Shown piece by piece: positions 1 through 5,659 of a stretch of 5,659 nucleotides of DNA. The notes below the pieces were generated by a model. That model did not search any database. It saw only the letters and a program-made list of their open reading frames with translations, and was not told where the DNA came from. The position numbers and the translations under genes are program-made. Source of the DNA: an uncultured Clostridia bacterium (GTDB lineage: Bacteria > Bacillota > Clostridia > Oscillospirales > Oscillospiraceae); NCBI GenBank assembly GCA_945918815.1, contig CAMEIU010000135.1, positions 1 through 5,659 on the forward strand. The letters are read 5' to 3'. How positions within the stretch are numbered: the stretch's first letter is position 1; each line of letters begins with the position of its first letter.

Positions 1-1499
1 GTCAGGCTTTCCTGGAAATCGTCCAGGGTTGCCTCCCCGGCGGCAACCTGCTCCAGGGTCATACGGCCATCCGGGTTGTAGACGCCGTGCATGTCGGGCA
101 GAATGTGCTGCGCCTGCCAATCGGGCTTTTCGGGCCAGCCGTCCGTATCCGGCACGGTGGGATATGCGCTGGTTTCCAGTTCCTCATAGGTTCCGTCGGC
201 TTTCAGGCGGCGTGGCAGCTTTTTCGGCGCGCAGCGGTTTTGCAGCTGCTCCACCAGCTGCTCTTCCTCCATATGGAGATGGCCTTCCAGCTCCAGGTCC
301 CGGATGCTGGTGCCGTAGAAAATAGAGTAGGATCCCTCCGGCAGCACATAGGCGGCCTGTTTCTCATCATAGATTGCCAGATCCCGGTCCCGGAAGGTCA
401 GGGTCAGCTCCTGGGATTCGCCGGGCTGCAGCAGCCCGGTCTTCTGAAAGGCCCGCAGCTCCAGGGCAGGGGACTCCAGGCGGCATTGGGGCGCGGATGT
501 ATAGAGCTGCACCACCTCCCGGCCCGCCATTTTGCCCGTGTTGGTCACCCGGACATTGACATAGACAGTCTCCCCGTCCCAGTCGGAGACGCCCGGGTCC
601 AGCCGGAAGCTGGTATAGGACAGGCCGAAGCCGAAGGGATAGTTGACCTTCTCCGCCGCGCCGGGGATGGTTTCAAAGTAGCGGTAGCCCACGAAAACAT
701 CGTCGGTATAGCAGACGTAGTCCTGGGACTCGTTGAACTTTTCCGAGGAGGGATAGTCAGCGAAGGAGGCGGCGAAGGTGTCGGTCAGCTTGCCGGAGGG
801 ACAGACGTCGCCGCAGAGGATGTCGGCCTCGGCCATGGCCCCCTCCATACCGCCCTGCCAGGCCAGCAAAACGGACGAAATCTTCTCGTCCCGGGCGAAC
901 CAGGAGGTATCCACCATGCCGCCCACGTTCAGGACCACCACGATCCGGTCAAACCGGGCGCGGACGGAAGCGACCATGTTCTGTTCCTCCAACGACAGAT
1001 AGAAGTCGCCGTCGTTGGGCTCGCCCTTCCGGTCCCAACCCTCGGAGGAGAAGCGGCAGATACTGACGATGGCCGTATCGCAGGCCGCGGCGGCCCGGTC
1101 CAGCAGGTCCGCCGGAACCTCCGGCTCCACGGTGTATCCCGGCTCCTTCCCCTGCGCAGCCACGTTCTCCCGGTAAAATTCGTGGAGCGGCGCAAAGATC
1201 TCCACCTTGCCCTCCGCCGCCTTTTCCACCATGCCGTCGCAGAGGTTGCGGACATTGGCCACGGTCACGTCACCGCTGCCGCCGCCGCCTTTTACATAGT
1301 CCACGCTGGCCTTGCCGAATAGGGCCACGCGGCTGCCCCGTTTCAGGGGCAGGACCTCATTTTCATTTTTCAGCAGCACCATGCCCTCGGCGGCGGCCCG
1401 CCGGGACAACCGGATATGTTCTCTGCTGCCGGTGACGATTCTGCCGTCCTCGCCCAAGGGTTGAACCGGTAAATATTTGTATCTCTGCCATTTTCCCAT
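1..1499 (-). CDS. Glycoside hydrolase family 3 protein (beta-glucosidase-like), permuted domain order, 3' end outside window
   Basis: Probably hydrolyses terminal beta-linked glucose or xylose from oligosaccharides, in the cytoplasm since no signal peptide is visible. I translated the minus strand from ATG at 1499; 499 codons are open to the left edge. The order seen is unusual: the GH3 C-terminal alpha/beta domain comes first (about residues 30-295, with EGMVLLKNENEVLPL at 38-52, KGGGGSGDV at 70-78, NVGGMVDTSW at 191-200, AWQGGMEG at 213-220 and YPFGFGLSYTSF at 287-298). A fibronectin III-like domain follows (about 305-405, REVVQLY at 327-333). A linker then leads to TLEQVAAGEATLDDF at 481-495, which resembles the start of a GH3 TIM-barrel domain. 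In ordinary GH3 enzymes the barrel, carrying the nucleophile Asp, is N-terminal; permuted enzymes of this type are known from rumen and gut Clostridia. The barrel and nucleophile would lie beyond the left edge. The start is supported by GAGGG (1508-1512) with an 8-nt spacer. It is probably the second gene of an operon with the GH2. Glucosidase versus xylosidase specificity cannot be decided here. Confidence 0.9.
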   Translation of the reverse strand, partial: MGKWQRYKYLPVQPLGEDGRIVTGSREHIRLSRRAAAEGMVLLKNENEVLPLKRGSRVALFGKASVDYVKGGGGSGDVTVANVRNLCDGMVEKAAEGKVEIFAPLHEFYRENVAAQGKEPGYTVEPEVPADLLDRAAAACDTAIVSICRFSSEGWDRKGEPNDGDFYLSLEEQNMVASVRARFDRIVVVLNVGGMVDTSWFARDEKISSVLLAWQGGMEGAMAEADILCGDVCPSGKLTDTFAASFADYPSSEKFNESQDYVCYTDDVFVGYRYFETIPGAAEKVNYPFGFGLSYTSFRLDPGVSDWDGETVYVNVRVTNTGKMAGREVVQLYTSAPQCRLESPALELRAFQKTGLLQPGESQELTLTFRDRDLAIYDEKQAAYVLPEGSYSIFYGTSIRDLELEGHLHMEEEQLVEQLQNRCAPKKLPRRLKADGTYEELETSAYPTVPDTDGWPEKPDWQAQHILPDMHGVYNPDGRMTLEQVAAGEATLDDFQESL

Positions 1500-1538
1500 G
1501 ATCGGTTCCCTCTCTTTTTTATATTATTTGCGGAATAC

Positions 1539-1558
1539 GGGACGCATATATGCGTCCC
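1539..1558. repeat. Perfect 20-bp palindrome in the GH2-GH3 gap
   Basis: The sequence GGGACGCATATATGCGTCCC is identical to its own reverse complement. As RNA it could form an 8-bp stem (GGGACGCA/TGCGTCCC) closed by TATA. It directly abuts the TAG stop of the GH2 gene, and on the minus strand reads TAG followed by the palindrome. No T-tract follows on either strand, so it is not a standard intrinsic terminator. It could be a REP-like dispersed intergenic repeat, an mRNA stabilising or processing hairpin between two operon genes, or a dyad binding site. The symmetry is directly visible; its role is unknown. Confidence 0.85.
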
Positions 1559-4399
1559 CTACAGTGAAATCTGTCTGATACCCATGGAGAACCGGAAACG
1601 GATCTGTTTTTCGGAAAGCCGGTACTGCTCCGGCAGGGCAGGGCCGCAGGCGGCGGAGCCGACGCCGCTGACGCGGTAGTCGATGCGGACGTGGGTGCTG
1701 CCGTCGGCCGCAAGCTCGTCGGTGTGGTCCGCCCCGGTCAAAGCCTCCGAGGAATAGCGGGACACATTGCACTCGAAGTCCCGCTGGCTCTCTACGGTCA
1801 GATCGCCGATGGTCAGGTTTCGGACCGCCGTGTGGTTGCCGTGCTCCTGGGGCCGGATGTAGGGAACATATTCCCGTTCTGCACTGCTCTGATACCAGCC
1901 AACCTGGGACCCGTGGCACATGTCGCAGTAGTTCTCCTGTGGGCCGCGTCCATAGTAGGTGAAGTCCGAGGCCTCCCCCGGCAGGGTCAGTTCAAAGCCC
2001 AATCGCGGCAGCCAGCAGGCGTTCTCCCGCACCCGGCCATCCAGGTCAAAGCGTATCTGTCCATCCGCTGCAACGGACACCGACAGGGTATACCGGAAGA
2101 ATGGCAGCCGGGAGACACCGGAGAGGGCGCCGGTGACCCGGAGCACGCCCCGCTCCATTTGGCAGTCGTAGACCTTGGAGAACAGACGGTCGTAGTTTTC
2201 CCCTTGCCACTCGTCGTGTCCCCAGAAAATCTGTACATTTTTATCGTTGTCCGTAGGGGCCCGCCAGACCGTCAGGCGCATCCGGTCCTGGAGCTGTTCC
2301 CGGCCATGAATCCGCAGGCTGGTGAAGGTTCCATAGTGCTTGGAGAACACATAAGAGAAGCCCTCGCCGGTGAAATAATAGTTCTCCCGGTCCTCGGTAC
2401 ACGGAGCGGCAGCCTTGTCCACTTTTGGGACGGGCCGGAACGGCAGCGGATGCTGGGTCCGGGCCATGGAACGGCCATCCCGCAGGAGTTCGCAGTTCAG
2501 ATGGACGCCGTATTGGGCTTCATAGGCAGGCAGTTTCAGAGGCAGATTTACCGTCTCATGGGGCGCGGCTTCCACCTGGAAAGCCTCCTGCCAGACGATC
2601 TCGCCGTCCCGCTCCACGGCGCATTGCAGCGTACAATCCCGAAGATTTGTGAAATCATAGCGGTTGGTGACCTGCAAAACGTCGTTTTCATAAACGGTCC
2701 CCATGGGCTGGTAGGCCGCTTGAATCTCCAGGGTCCCGGCCTTGAAGCTGCGATCGTGGAACACCATCCCGTCGCAGCAGAAGTTGCCGGTTTCGGCCAA
2801 TTCGCCTGGGAAGTCGCCGCCGTAGCGGCCCACGCAATTCCCGTCCAGTACCGTGTGGTCCGCCCACTCCCAGACGCAGCCGCCGATGAGCTTGGGATAC
2901 CGGTCGAACAGCTCGTTATACGCCCACACGTCGCCGGGGCCGTTGCCCATGGCATGGGTGTATTCGCAGAGGAAGCAGGGCTGCCGGATGGCGTCGTCCA
3001 GGGCGAACCCCTCCACCTGCTCCAAGGATGGATACATCCAGGAGAACACGTCGGCGTGCTCGCCCTCCCCTTTATATGAGGCGTCGGCACAGTGGACCAG
3101 CCGTCCGTCGTTGAGAGTGCGCAGATAGTCGATCATGGCCACATGGTTTTCCCCGTGGCCGCTTTCGTTGCCTGTGGACCACATCAAAATGCAGCAGTGG
3201 TTCCGGTCCCGGACTGCCGCCCGCTCCATGCGGTTCACAAATTCCGTCCGCCACTTCGGATCGGAGCAGGGCCACACCGGGTCCTCCACGTCATAGCGGT
3301 ACTCCACATTGGCGTTGCGCCGGAGGAAGCCGTGGGTCTCAAGATCCGTCTCCAACACCACATAGAAGCCCAGCTCGTCGCACATATCCAGGAATTTCGG
3401 CGTGGGCGGATAGTGGGAGGTACGGATGCAGTTGATATGAAGGGATTTCATCAGCAGCAGATCACGCCGCAGCTGTTCGTCGGTCTGATACCAGCCGGTA
3501 TGGGGATCCGTGTCGTGGTGGTTGACGCCGTGGAGCTTCACGGGCGTGCCGTTGACCAGCAGCTCGTATTTTTCGGACACGGCGATGGTGCGGAAGCCCA
3601 CCTGCTGCCGGATGGTCTCTCCGCTGCGGGTCAGGGTCAGGGTATAAAGGCAGGGCTGCTCGGCGTTCCAGAGAACCGGGTTTTCCACCGGTAATTCCGC
3701 TTCGGCGCAGTTTTCCGCGGAAGCCAGGAAGCCGCCGTCCCGGTCGGACAGGGTCATATCGCAGGGCCTGTCCGTTTGAACCAGGACCCGGTTTCCTTGG
3801 GTGGAAATCCGAATGTCTCTGATATGGTCCGCGGGCCGCTGTAAGAGATAGCAGTCCCGGAAGATGCCGTTCATGCGGAAGGCGTCCTGGTCCTCCAGAT
3901 AGCTGCCGCAGCACCATTTCAGGACCTTGACCCAAATGGTATTGGTTCCTTCTTTGACATAGGGCGTCACGTCAAACTCCGCCTGGAGATGGCTGCCCTG
4001 GGTGAAGCCCACATATTGGCCGTTGACCGACACCTCCGCACAGGAGGCCGCGCCCTCCAGGACGAAGTACACCTTGCCCCACAGCCGCTCCAGCGTAAAG
4101 TCCCGCTCATAGACGCCGCAGGGATTGTCGTCGGGAACATAGGGCTGGTCGCAGGGATAGGGATAGTTGATATTGGTATAGTTGGGATTCTCGAAGCCCT
4201 GGGTCTGCCAGCAGGACGGAACGGGAATGGTATCCCAACGGGAAATCTCCTTCGGCACGTCAACGTCCCGGGCAAAAAAGCGGAACCGCCAGAGGCCGTT
4301 CAAAAGATGGTATTCCGAAACGCCCGCCGGAATGTAATAGCTCCGGGGCGGCAGCCGGTTTTCACTGGTTTTTTGCGGATTTTCATAAGCTCGAATCAT
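1559..4399 (-). CDS. lacZ: LacZ-type beta-galactosidase, glycoside hydrolase family 2
   Basis: Retaining glycosidase expected to cleave terminal beta-D-galactose from lactose or beta-galactosides, probably in the cytoplasm because the N-terminus has no signal peptide. The protein is 946 aa, near the roughly 1000 aa of full LacZ enzymes. The N-terminal jelly-roll sugar-binding domain covers about residues 30-190 (NGLWRFRF at 34-41, PSCWQTQGFENPNYTN at 61-76, DQDAFRMNGIFRD at 170-182). An immunoglobulin-like domain covers about 190-275. The TIM barrel (about 280-570) carries LETDLETHG (349-357, with Glu354 and His356 matching the LacZ metal-site Glu and His), the acid/base Glu412 in WSTGNESGHG (407-416) and the nucleophile Glu479 in LCEYTHAMGN (477-486). 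The C-terminal beta-galactosidase small-chain domain has WRAPTDND (712-719), YYGRGPQENY (815-824) and RPQEHGNH (849-856). ATG at 4399 is preceded by GAAAGGTG (complement of 4408-4415). The reading frame is uninterrupted. It is probably transcribed with the downstream GH3 from the promoter at 4441-4469. The family call is firm; galactosidase rather than another beta-glycosidase activity follows from LacZ-like motifs throughout. Confidence 0.95.
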   Translation of the reverse strand: MIRAYENPQKTSENRLPPRSYYIPAGVSEYHLLNGLWRFRFFARDVDVPKEISRWDTIPVPSCWQTQGFENPNYTNINYPYPCDQPYVPDDNPCGVYERDFTLERLWGKVYFVLEGAASCAEVSVNGQYVGFTQGSHLQAEFDVTPYVKEGTNTIWVKVLKWCCGSYLEDQDAFRMNGIFRDCYLLQRPADHIRDIRISTQGNRVLVQTDRPCDMTLSDRDGGFLASAENCAEAELPVENPVLWNAEQPCLYTLTLTRSGETIRQQVGFRTIAVSEKYELLVNGTPVKLHGVNHHDTDPHTGWYQTDEQLRRDLLLMKSLHINCIRTSHYPPTPKFLDMCDELGFYVVLETDLETHGFLRRNANVEYRYDVEDPVWPCSDPKWRTEFVNRMERAAVRDRNHCCILMWSTGNESGHGENHVAMIDYLRTLNDGRLVHCADASYKGEGEHADVFSWMYPSLEQVEGFALDDAIRQPCFLCEYTHAMGNGPGDVWAYNELFDRYPKLIGGCVWEWADHTVLDGNCVGRYGGDFPGELAETGNFCCDGMVFHDRSFKAGTLEIQAAYQPMGTVYENDVLQVTNRYDFTNLRDCTLQCAVERDGEIVWQEAFQVEAAPHETVNLPLKLPAYEAQYGVHLNCELLRDGRSMARTQHPLPFRPVPKVDKAAAPCTEDRENYYFTGEGFSYVFSKHYGTFTSLRIHGREQLQDRMRLTVWRAPTDNDKNVQIFWGHDEWQGENYDRLFSKVYDCQMERGVLRVTGALSGVSRLPFFRYTLSVSVAADGQIRFDLDGRVRENACWLPRLGFELTLPGEASDFTYYGRGPQENYCDMCHGSQVGWYQSSAEREYVPYIRPQEHGNHTAVRNLTIGDLTVESQRDFECNVSRYSSEALTGADHTDELAADGSTHVRIDYRVSGVGSAACGPALPEQYRLSEKQIRFRFSMGIRQISL

Positions 4400-4440
4400 G
4401 GTAACTGCACCTTTCAGCAGGAAGTCCCTGCGCTGCCCTC

Positions 4441-4469
4441 AGTATAGCATGCCAACAACGCGCCGTCGA
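4441..4469 (-). promoter_or_regulatory. Putative sigma-A promoter for the GH2-GH3 operon (extended -10)
   Basis: On the minus strand a -10 box TATACT (complement of 4441-4446) is preceded by TG plus one base, the extended -10 pattern. Exactly 17 bases upstream lies TCGACG (complement of 4464-4469), which matches the -35 consensus TTGACA at four of six positions. Transcription would start near 4434, giving a leader of about 35 bases before the GH2 ATG. The -35 overlaps the left arm of the inverted repeat at 4462-4516. Prediction from sequence only. Confidence 0.6.
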
Positions 4470-4516
4470 GAAGAAAATCACCATAAGGCAGCAGAAAAGC
4501 GTTCGCATTCGACGGC
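4462..4516. promoter_or_regulatory. Inverted repeat between divergent promoters, possible operator
   Basis: GCCGTCGA (4462-4469) and TCGACGGC (4509-4516) are perfect inverted arms of 8 bp separated by 39 bases. The left arm covers the -35 of the minus-strand promoter; the right arm ends 11 bases before the -35 of the plus-strand promoter. Arm centres are 47 bp apart, about 4.5 helical turns. The placement would suit two half-sites of a regulator controlling both directions, but an 8-bp match over this distance could be chance, and no regulator gene is visible in the window. Confidence 0.3.
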
Positions 4517-4527
4517 ATGATTTGGGA

Positions 4528-4556
4528 TTGACTCCATGAAAAAGTTTCTATATACT
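4528..4556 (+). promoter_or_regulatory. Near-consensus sigma-A promoter for the deformylase-like gene
   Basis: TTGACT (4528-4533) and TATACT (4551-4556) are separated by exactly 17 bases, each one base from consensus. The surrounding DNA is AT-rich. Transcription would start near 4563, leaving a leader of about 60 bases before the ATG at 4623. It probably also serves the esterase downstream, because no separate promoter is evident in the 53-base gap after the deformylase-like gene. Confidence 0.75.
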
Positions 4557-4622
4557 TTTATCTGTTGATTGGCACAGCTGTCTGGTACGGAAAAAAATTA
4601 GAAGCTGAAAGGAAATCAAAAC

Positions 4623-5105
4623 ATGGAACGTGAAATTCTGTTGCTTGGCAATCCGAAGCTGTACGAGGTCTCTGACGAGGTTAAAATGAATGAACTAGAA
4701 GATCTCCGTCCTGTTTTTACAGATATGTTCGACTGTATCAAAGGAATCCGCCGGGACTATGGATTTGGCCGGGCTATTGCAGCGCCGCAGATCGGAATTA
4801 TGAAACGGCTTATCTGCATATTGACGGACAAACCATATGTTATCATCAATCCGCAATTGGAATTTGTAGGAAACGAAATGATGGAATTGATGGATGATTG
4901 CATGTCATTTCCCAATCTTTTGGTTCGCGTTCGCCGTTACCGCCACTGTATTCTCCGATATCGGGATGAAAACTGGGAGCTGCAGGAGCTGCGCATGGAT
5001 GACGACATGGCCGAGTTGATTCAGCACGAATACGACCATCTGGACGGCATCTTAGCCACCATGCGAGCGATCGACAACAAATCCTTTGCAATTAAAAACC
5101 TATAG
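4623..5105 (+). CDS. Peptide deformylase-like metalloenzyme (divergent paralogue)
   Basis: Peptide deformylases remove the formyl group from the N-terminal methionine of new proteins, using Fe2+ or Zn2+ held by one Cys and two His. The protein is 160 aa, normal for the family. Motif 3 is intact: QHEYDHLDGIL at 134-144, with His135 and His139 as metal ligands and Glu136 as the catalytic acid/base. The third ligand is Cys93. Motif 2, usually EGCLS, reads DDCMS (91-95). Motif 1, usually GxGxAAPQ, reads GRAIAAPQ (49-56), so the second Gly is Ala51 while Gln56 is kept. All metal and catalytic residues are therefore present, but the pocket around the formyl group is altered. ATG at 4623 follows AAAGGA (4608-4613) with a 9-nt spacer. 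GC content is visibly lower (one 60-base line is about a third GC) than in the flanking glycosidase and esterase genes. No fmt, methionyl-tRNA or ribosomal gene is adjacent, so this is probably an accessory rather than the housekeeping copy. I leave the symbol blank because def may not be its function. Confidence 0.85.
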   Translation: MEREILLLGNPKLYEVSDEVKMNELEDLRPVFTDMFDCIKGIRRDYGFGRAIAAPQIGIMKRLICILTDKPYVIINPQLEFVGNEMMELMDDCMSFPNLLVRVRRYRHCILRYRDENWELQELRMDDDMAELIQHEYDHLDGILATMRAIDNKSFAIKNL

Positions 5106-5144
5106 AAAAAGTAAGCCATTCGCTTTCATCTGCAAAGTCCTTTT

Positions 5145-5151
5145 AGGAGGG
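5145..5151 (+). promoter_or_regulatory. Strong ribosome binding site that fixes a TTG start
   Basis: AGGAGGG lies 7 bases before TTG at 5159-5161. An in-frame TAG at 5144-5146 blocks any earlier start. The nearby ATG at 5166 is in another frame and ends after five codons. The TTG is therefore the only sensible start for the esterase. Confidence 0.85.
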
Positions 5152-5158
5152 TATTCTT

Positions 5159-5659
5159 TTGAAATATGAAATCATACATTTAAAAGACCGATTCCCTGAT
5201 TTGGGGCGGGACGGCCGGGACCCGTCGGTGGAGATTTATCTGCCGGACAACCTGTCGGAAATGCAGCGGGACAACGACAAGCGGCCCTGTCTGGTGGTCT
5301 GCCCCGGCGGCGGCTATGAGTTTTGCAGCCAGCGGGAGGCCGAGCCCATCGCGCTGCACTTTTTGCCGGAGGGCATTAACGTCTTCGTGCTGACCTACTC
5401 CGTCGCGCCCCAACGCTATCCGGTGCAGCTCCGGGAAGCAGCGGGTCTTCTGGAGCTGATCCATGCGAACGCGGACGTGTGGCACTGTGACGTAAGCCGC
5501 GTGGCCATCATGGGCTTCTCCGCTGGCGGTCATCTGGCCGCCCATTACTCCACCGCCTACGACTGCCCGGCGGTACGGGACATGTTCCCGGACAGCAAGC
5601 CGGTTCAGGCTTCGGTGCTCTGTTACCGGTCATCACCGCCGACCAGGCCTTTGCCCATC
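5159..5659 (+). CDS. Alpha/beta-hydrolase esterase (acetyl esterase-like), 5' part, with probable frameshift near 5627
   Basis: Likely a serine esterase that removes acetyl or similar groups from sugars or xylo-oligosaccharides. Translated from TTG at 5159, the protein shows the oxyanion-region motif VVCPGGGYEF (46-55), then LTYSVAP (78-84), and the nucleophile elbow GFSAGGHLAAHY (119-130) with Ser121 as the expected nucleophile. The catalytic Asp and His would lie beyond the right edge. No signal peptide is visible. The frame is open to the window end, but after Tyr156 (5624-5626) it reads RSSPPTRPLPI, unlike the family. Adding one C after 5626 gives PVITADQAFAH, which continues naturally as LCYPVITADQAFAH, the pattern expected after the nucleophile elbow in these esterases. 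A one-base deletion is therefore likely, either a real mutation or a sequence error near a contig edge. The gene starts 53 bases after the deformylase-like stop on the same strand. Acetyl-xylan esterase is plausible but not proven. Confidence 0.85.
   Translation, partial: MKYEIIHLKDRFPDLGRDGRDPSVEIYLPDNLSEMQRDNDKRPCLVVCPGGGYEFCSQREAEPIALHFLPEGINVFVLTYSVAPQRYPVQLREAAGLLELIHANADVWHCDVSRVAIMGFSAGGHLAAHYSTAYDCPAVRDMFPDSKPVQASVLCYRSSPPTRPLPI

Noticed and set aside
87..1322. Plus-strand open frame of 411 codons opposite the GH3 gene
   Set aside because: It is antisense to a clear GH3 coding region. High GC makes long stop-free antisense frames common, and the translation shows no recognisable domain.
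1539..1558. Rho-independent terminator after the GH2 gene
   Set aside because: The hairpin has no T-tract on either strand, and the next gene follows in the same direction 59 bases away with its own ribosome binding site.
1691..3079. Plus-strand open frame of 462 codons opposite the GH2 gene
   Set aside because: It lies wholly antisense to conserved LacZ motifs, including the nucleophile region. The protein shows no family pattern, so it is a shadow frame.
4494..4507. Catabolite-repression (cre)-like site GAAAAGCGTTCGCA
   Set aside because: It keeps the central CG and the 3' CA but lacks the leading TG and one W position of the TGWNANCGNTNWCA consensus. This is too weak to call.
4536..4568. 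Ten-codon ORF starting MKKFLYTFIC in the divergent region
   Set aside because: It overlaps the -10 box of the strong plus-strand promoter, starts upstream of the predicted transcription start and has no ribosome binding site.
5106..5158. Terminator or separate promoter between the deformylase-like gene and the esterase
   Set aside because: I see no convincing GC-rich stem with a T-tract and no -35/-10 pair with proper spacing in these 53 bases, so read-through from the upstream promoter is the simpler view.
5621..5635. Programmed ribosomal frameshift in the esterase
   Set aside because: There is no slippery heptamer or evident downstream stimulatory structure, and serine esterases are not known to use recoding. 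A simple one-base deletion explains the data better.

Overview
The window looks like chromosomal DNA of a GC-rich gut-type Clostridia bacterium, plausibly Oscillospiraceae/Ruminococcaceae. The grounds are a GH3 glucosidase with the permuted domain order common in that group, a LacZ-type GH2 enzyme, strong Gram-positive ribosome binding sites, a TTG start and consensus sigma-A promoters. No taxonomic marker gene is present, so the placement is an inference.

Layout. Positions 1-4399 hold two co-directional minus-strand genes. Upstream is a complete LacZ-type family 2 glycoside hydrolase (4399 down to 1559, 946 aa). 59 bases downstream of it is a family 3 glycoside hydrolase (starts at 1499 and runs off the left edge; 499 residues visible). 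The short gap between them contains a perfect 20-bp palindrome that touches the GH2 stop codon. Positions 4400-4622 form a divergent regulatory region: a minus-strand promoter for the glycosidases (extended -10), a near-consensus plus-strand promoter, and an 8-bp inverted repeat whose arms lie next to the two -35 elements. On the plus strand follow a small peptide-deformylase-like gene (4623-5105), lower in GC than the rest, and a GC-rich alpha/beta-hydrolase (esterase) gene that starts at a TTG (5159) and runs off the right edge. The esterase appears to carry a one-base deletion near 5627.

How the genes fit together. The GH2, GH3 and esterase suit a polysaccharide or oligosaccharide utilisation locus: exo-acting glycosidases releasing monosaccharides and an esterase removing acetyl or similar groups. 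None of the visible N-termini has a signal peptide, so cytoplasmic action on imported oligosaccharides is likely. The deformylase-like gene does not fit this theme. It has variant motifs 1 and 2 and looks like an inserted or independently acquired unit with its own promoter. I do not see a wholly new system here. The points most worth following are the esterase frameshift, the permuted GH3, the palindrome at the GH2 stop, the symmetric divergent promoter region and the unusual deformylase paralogue.
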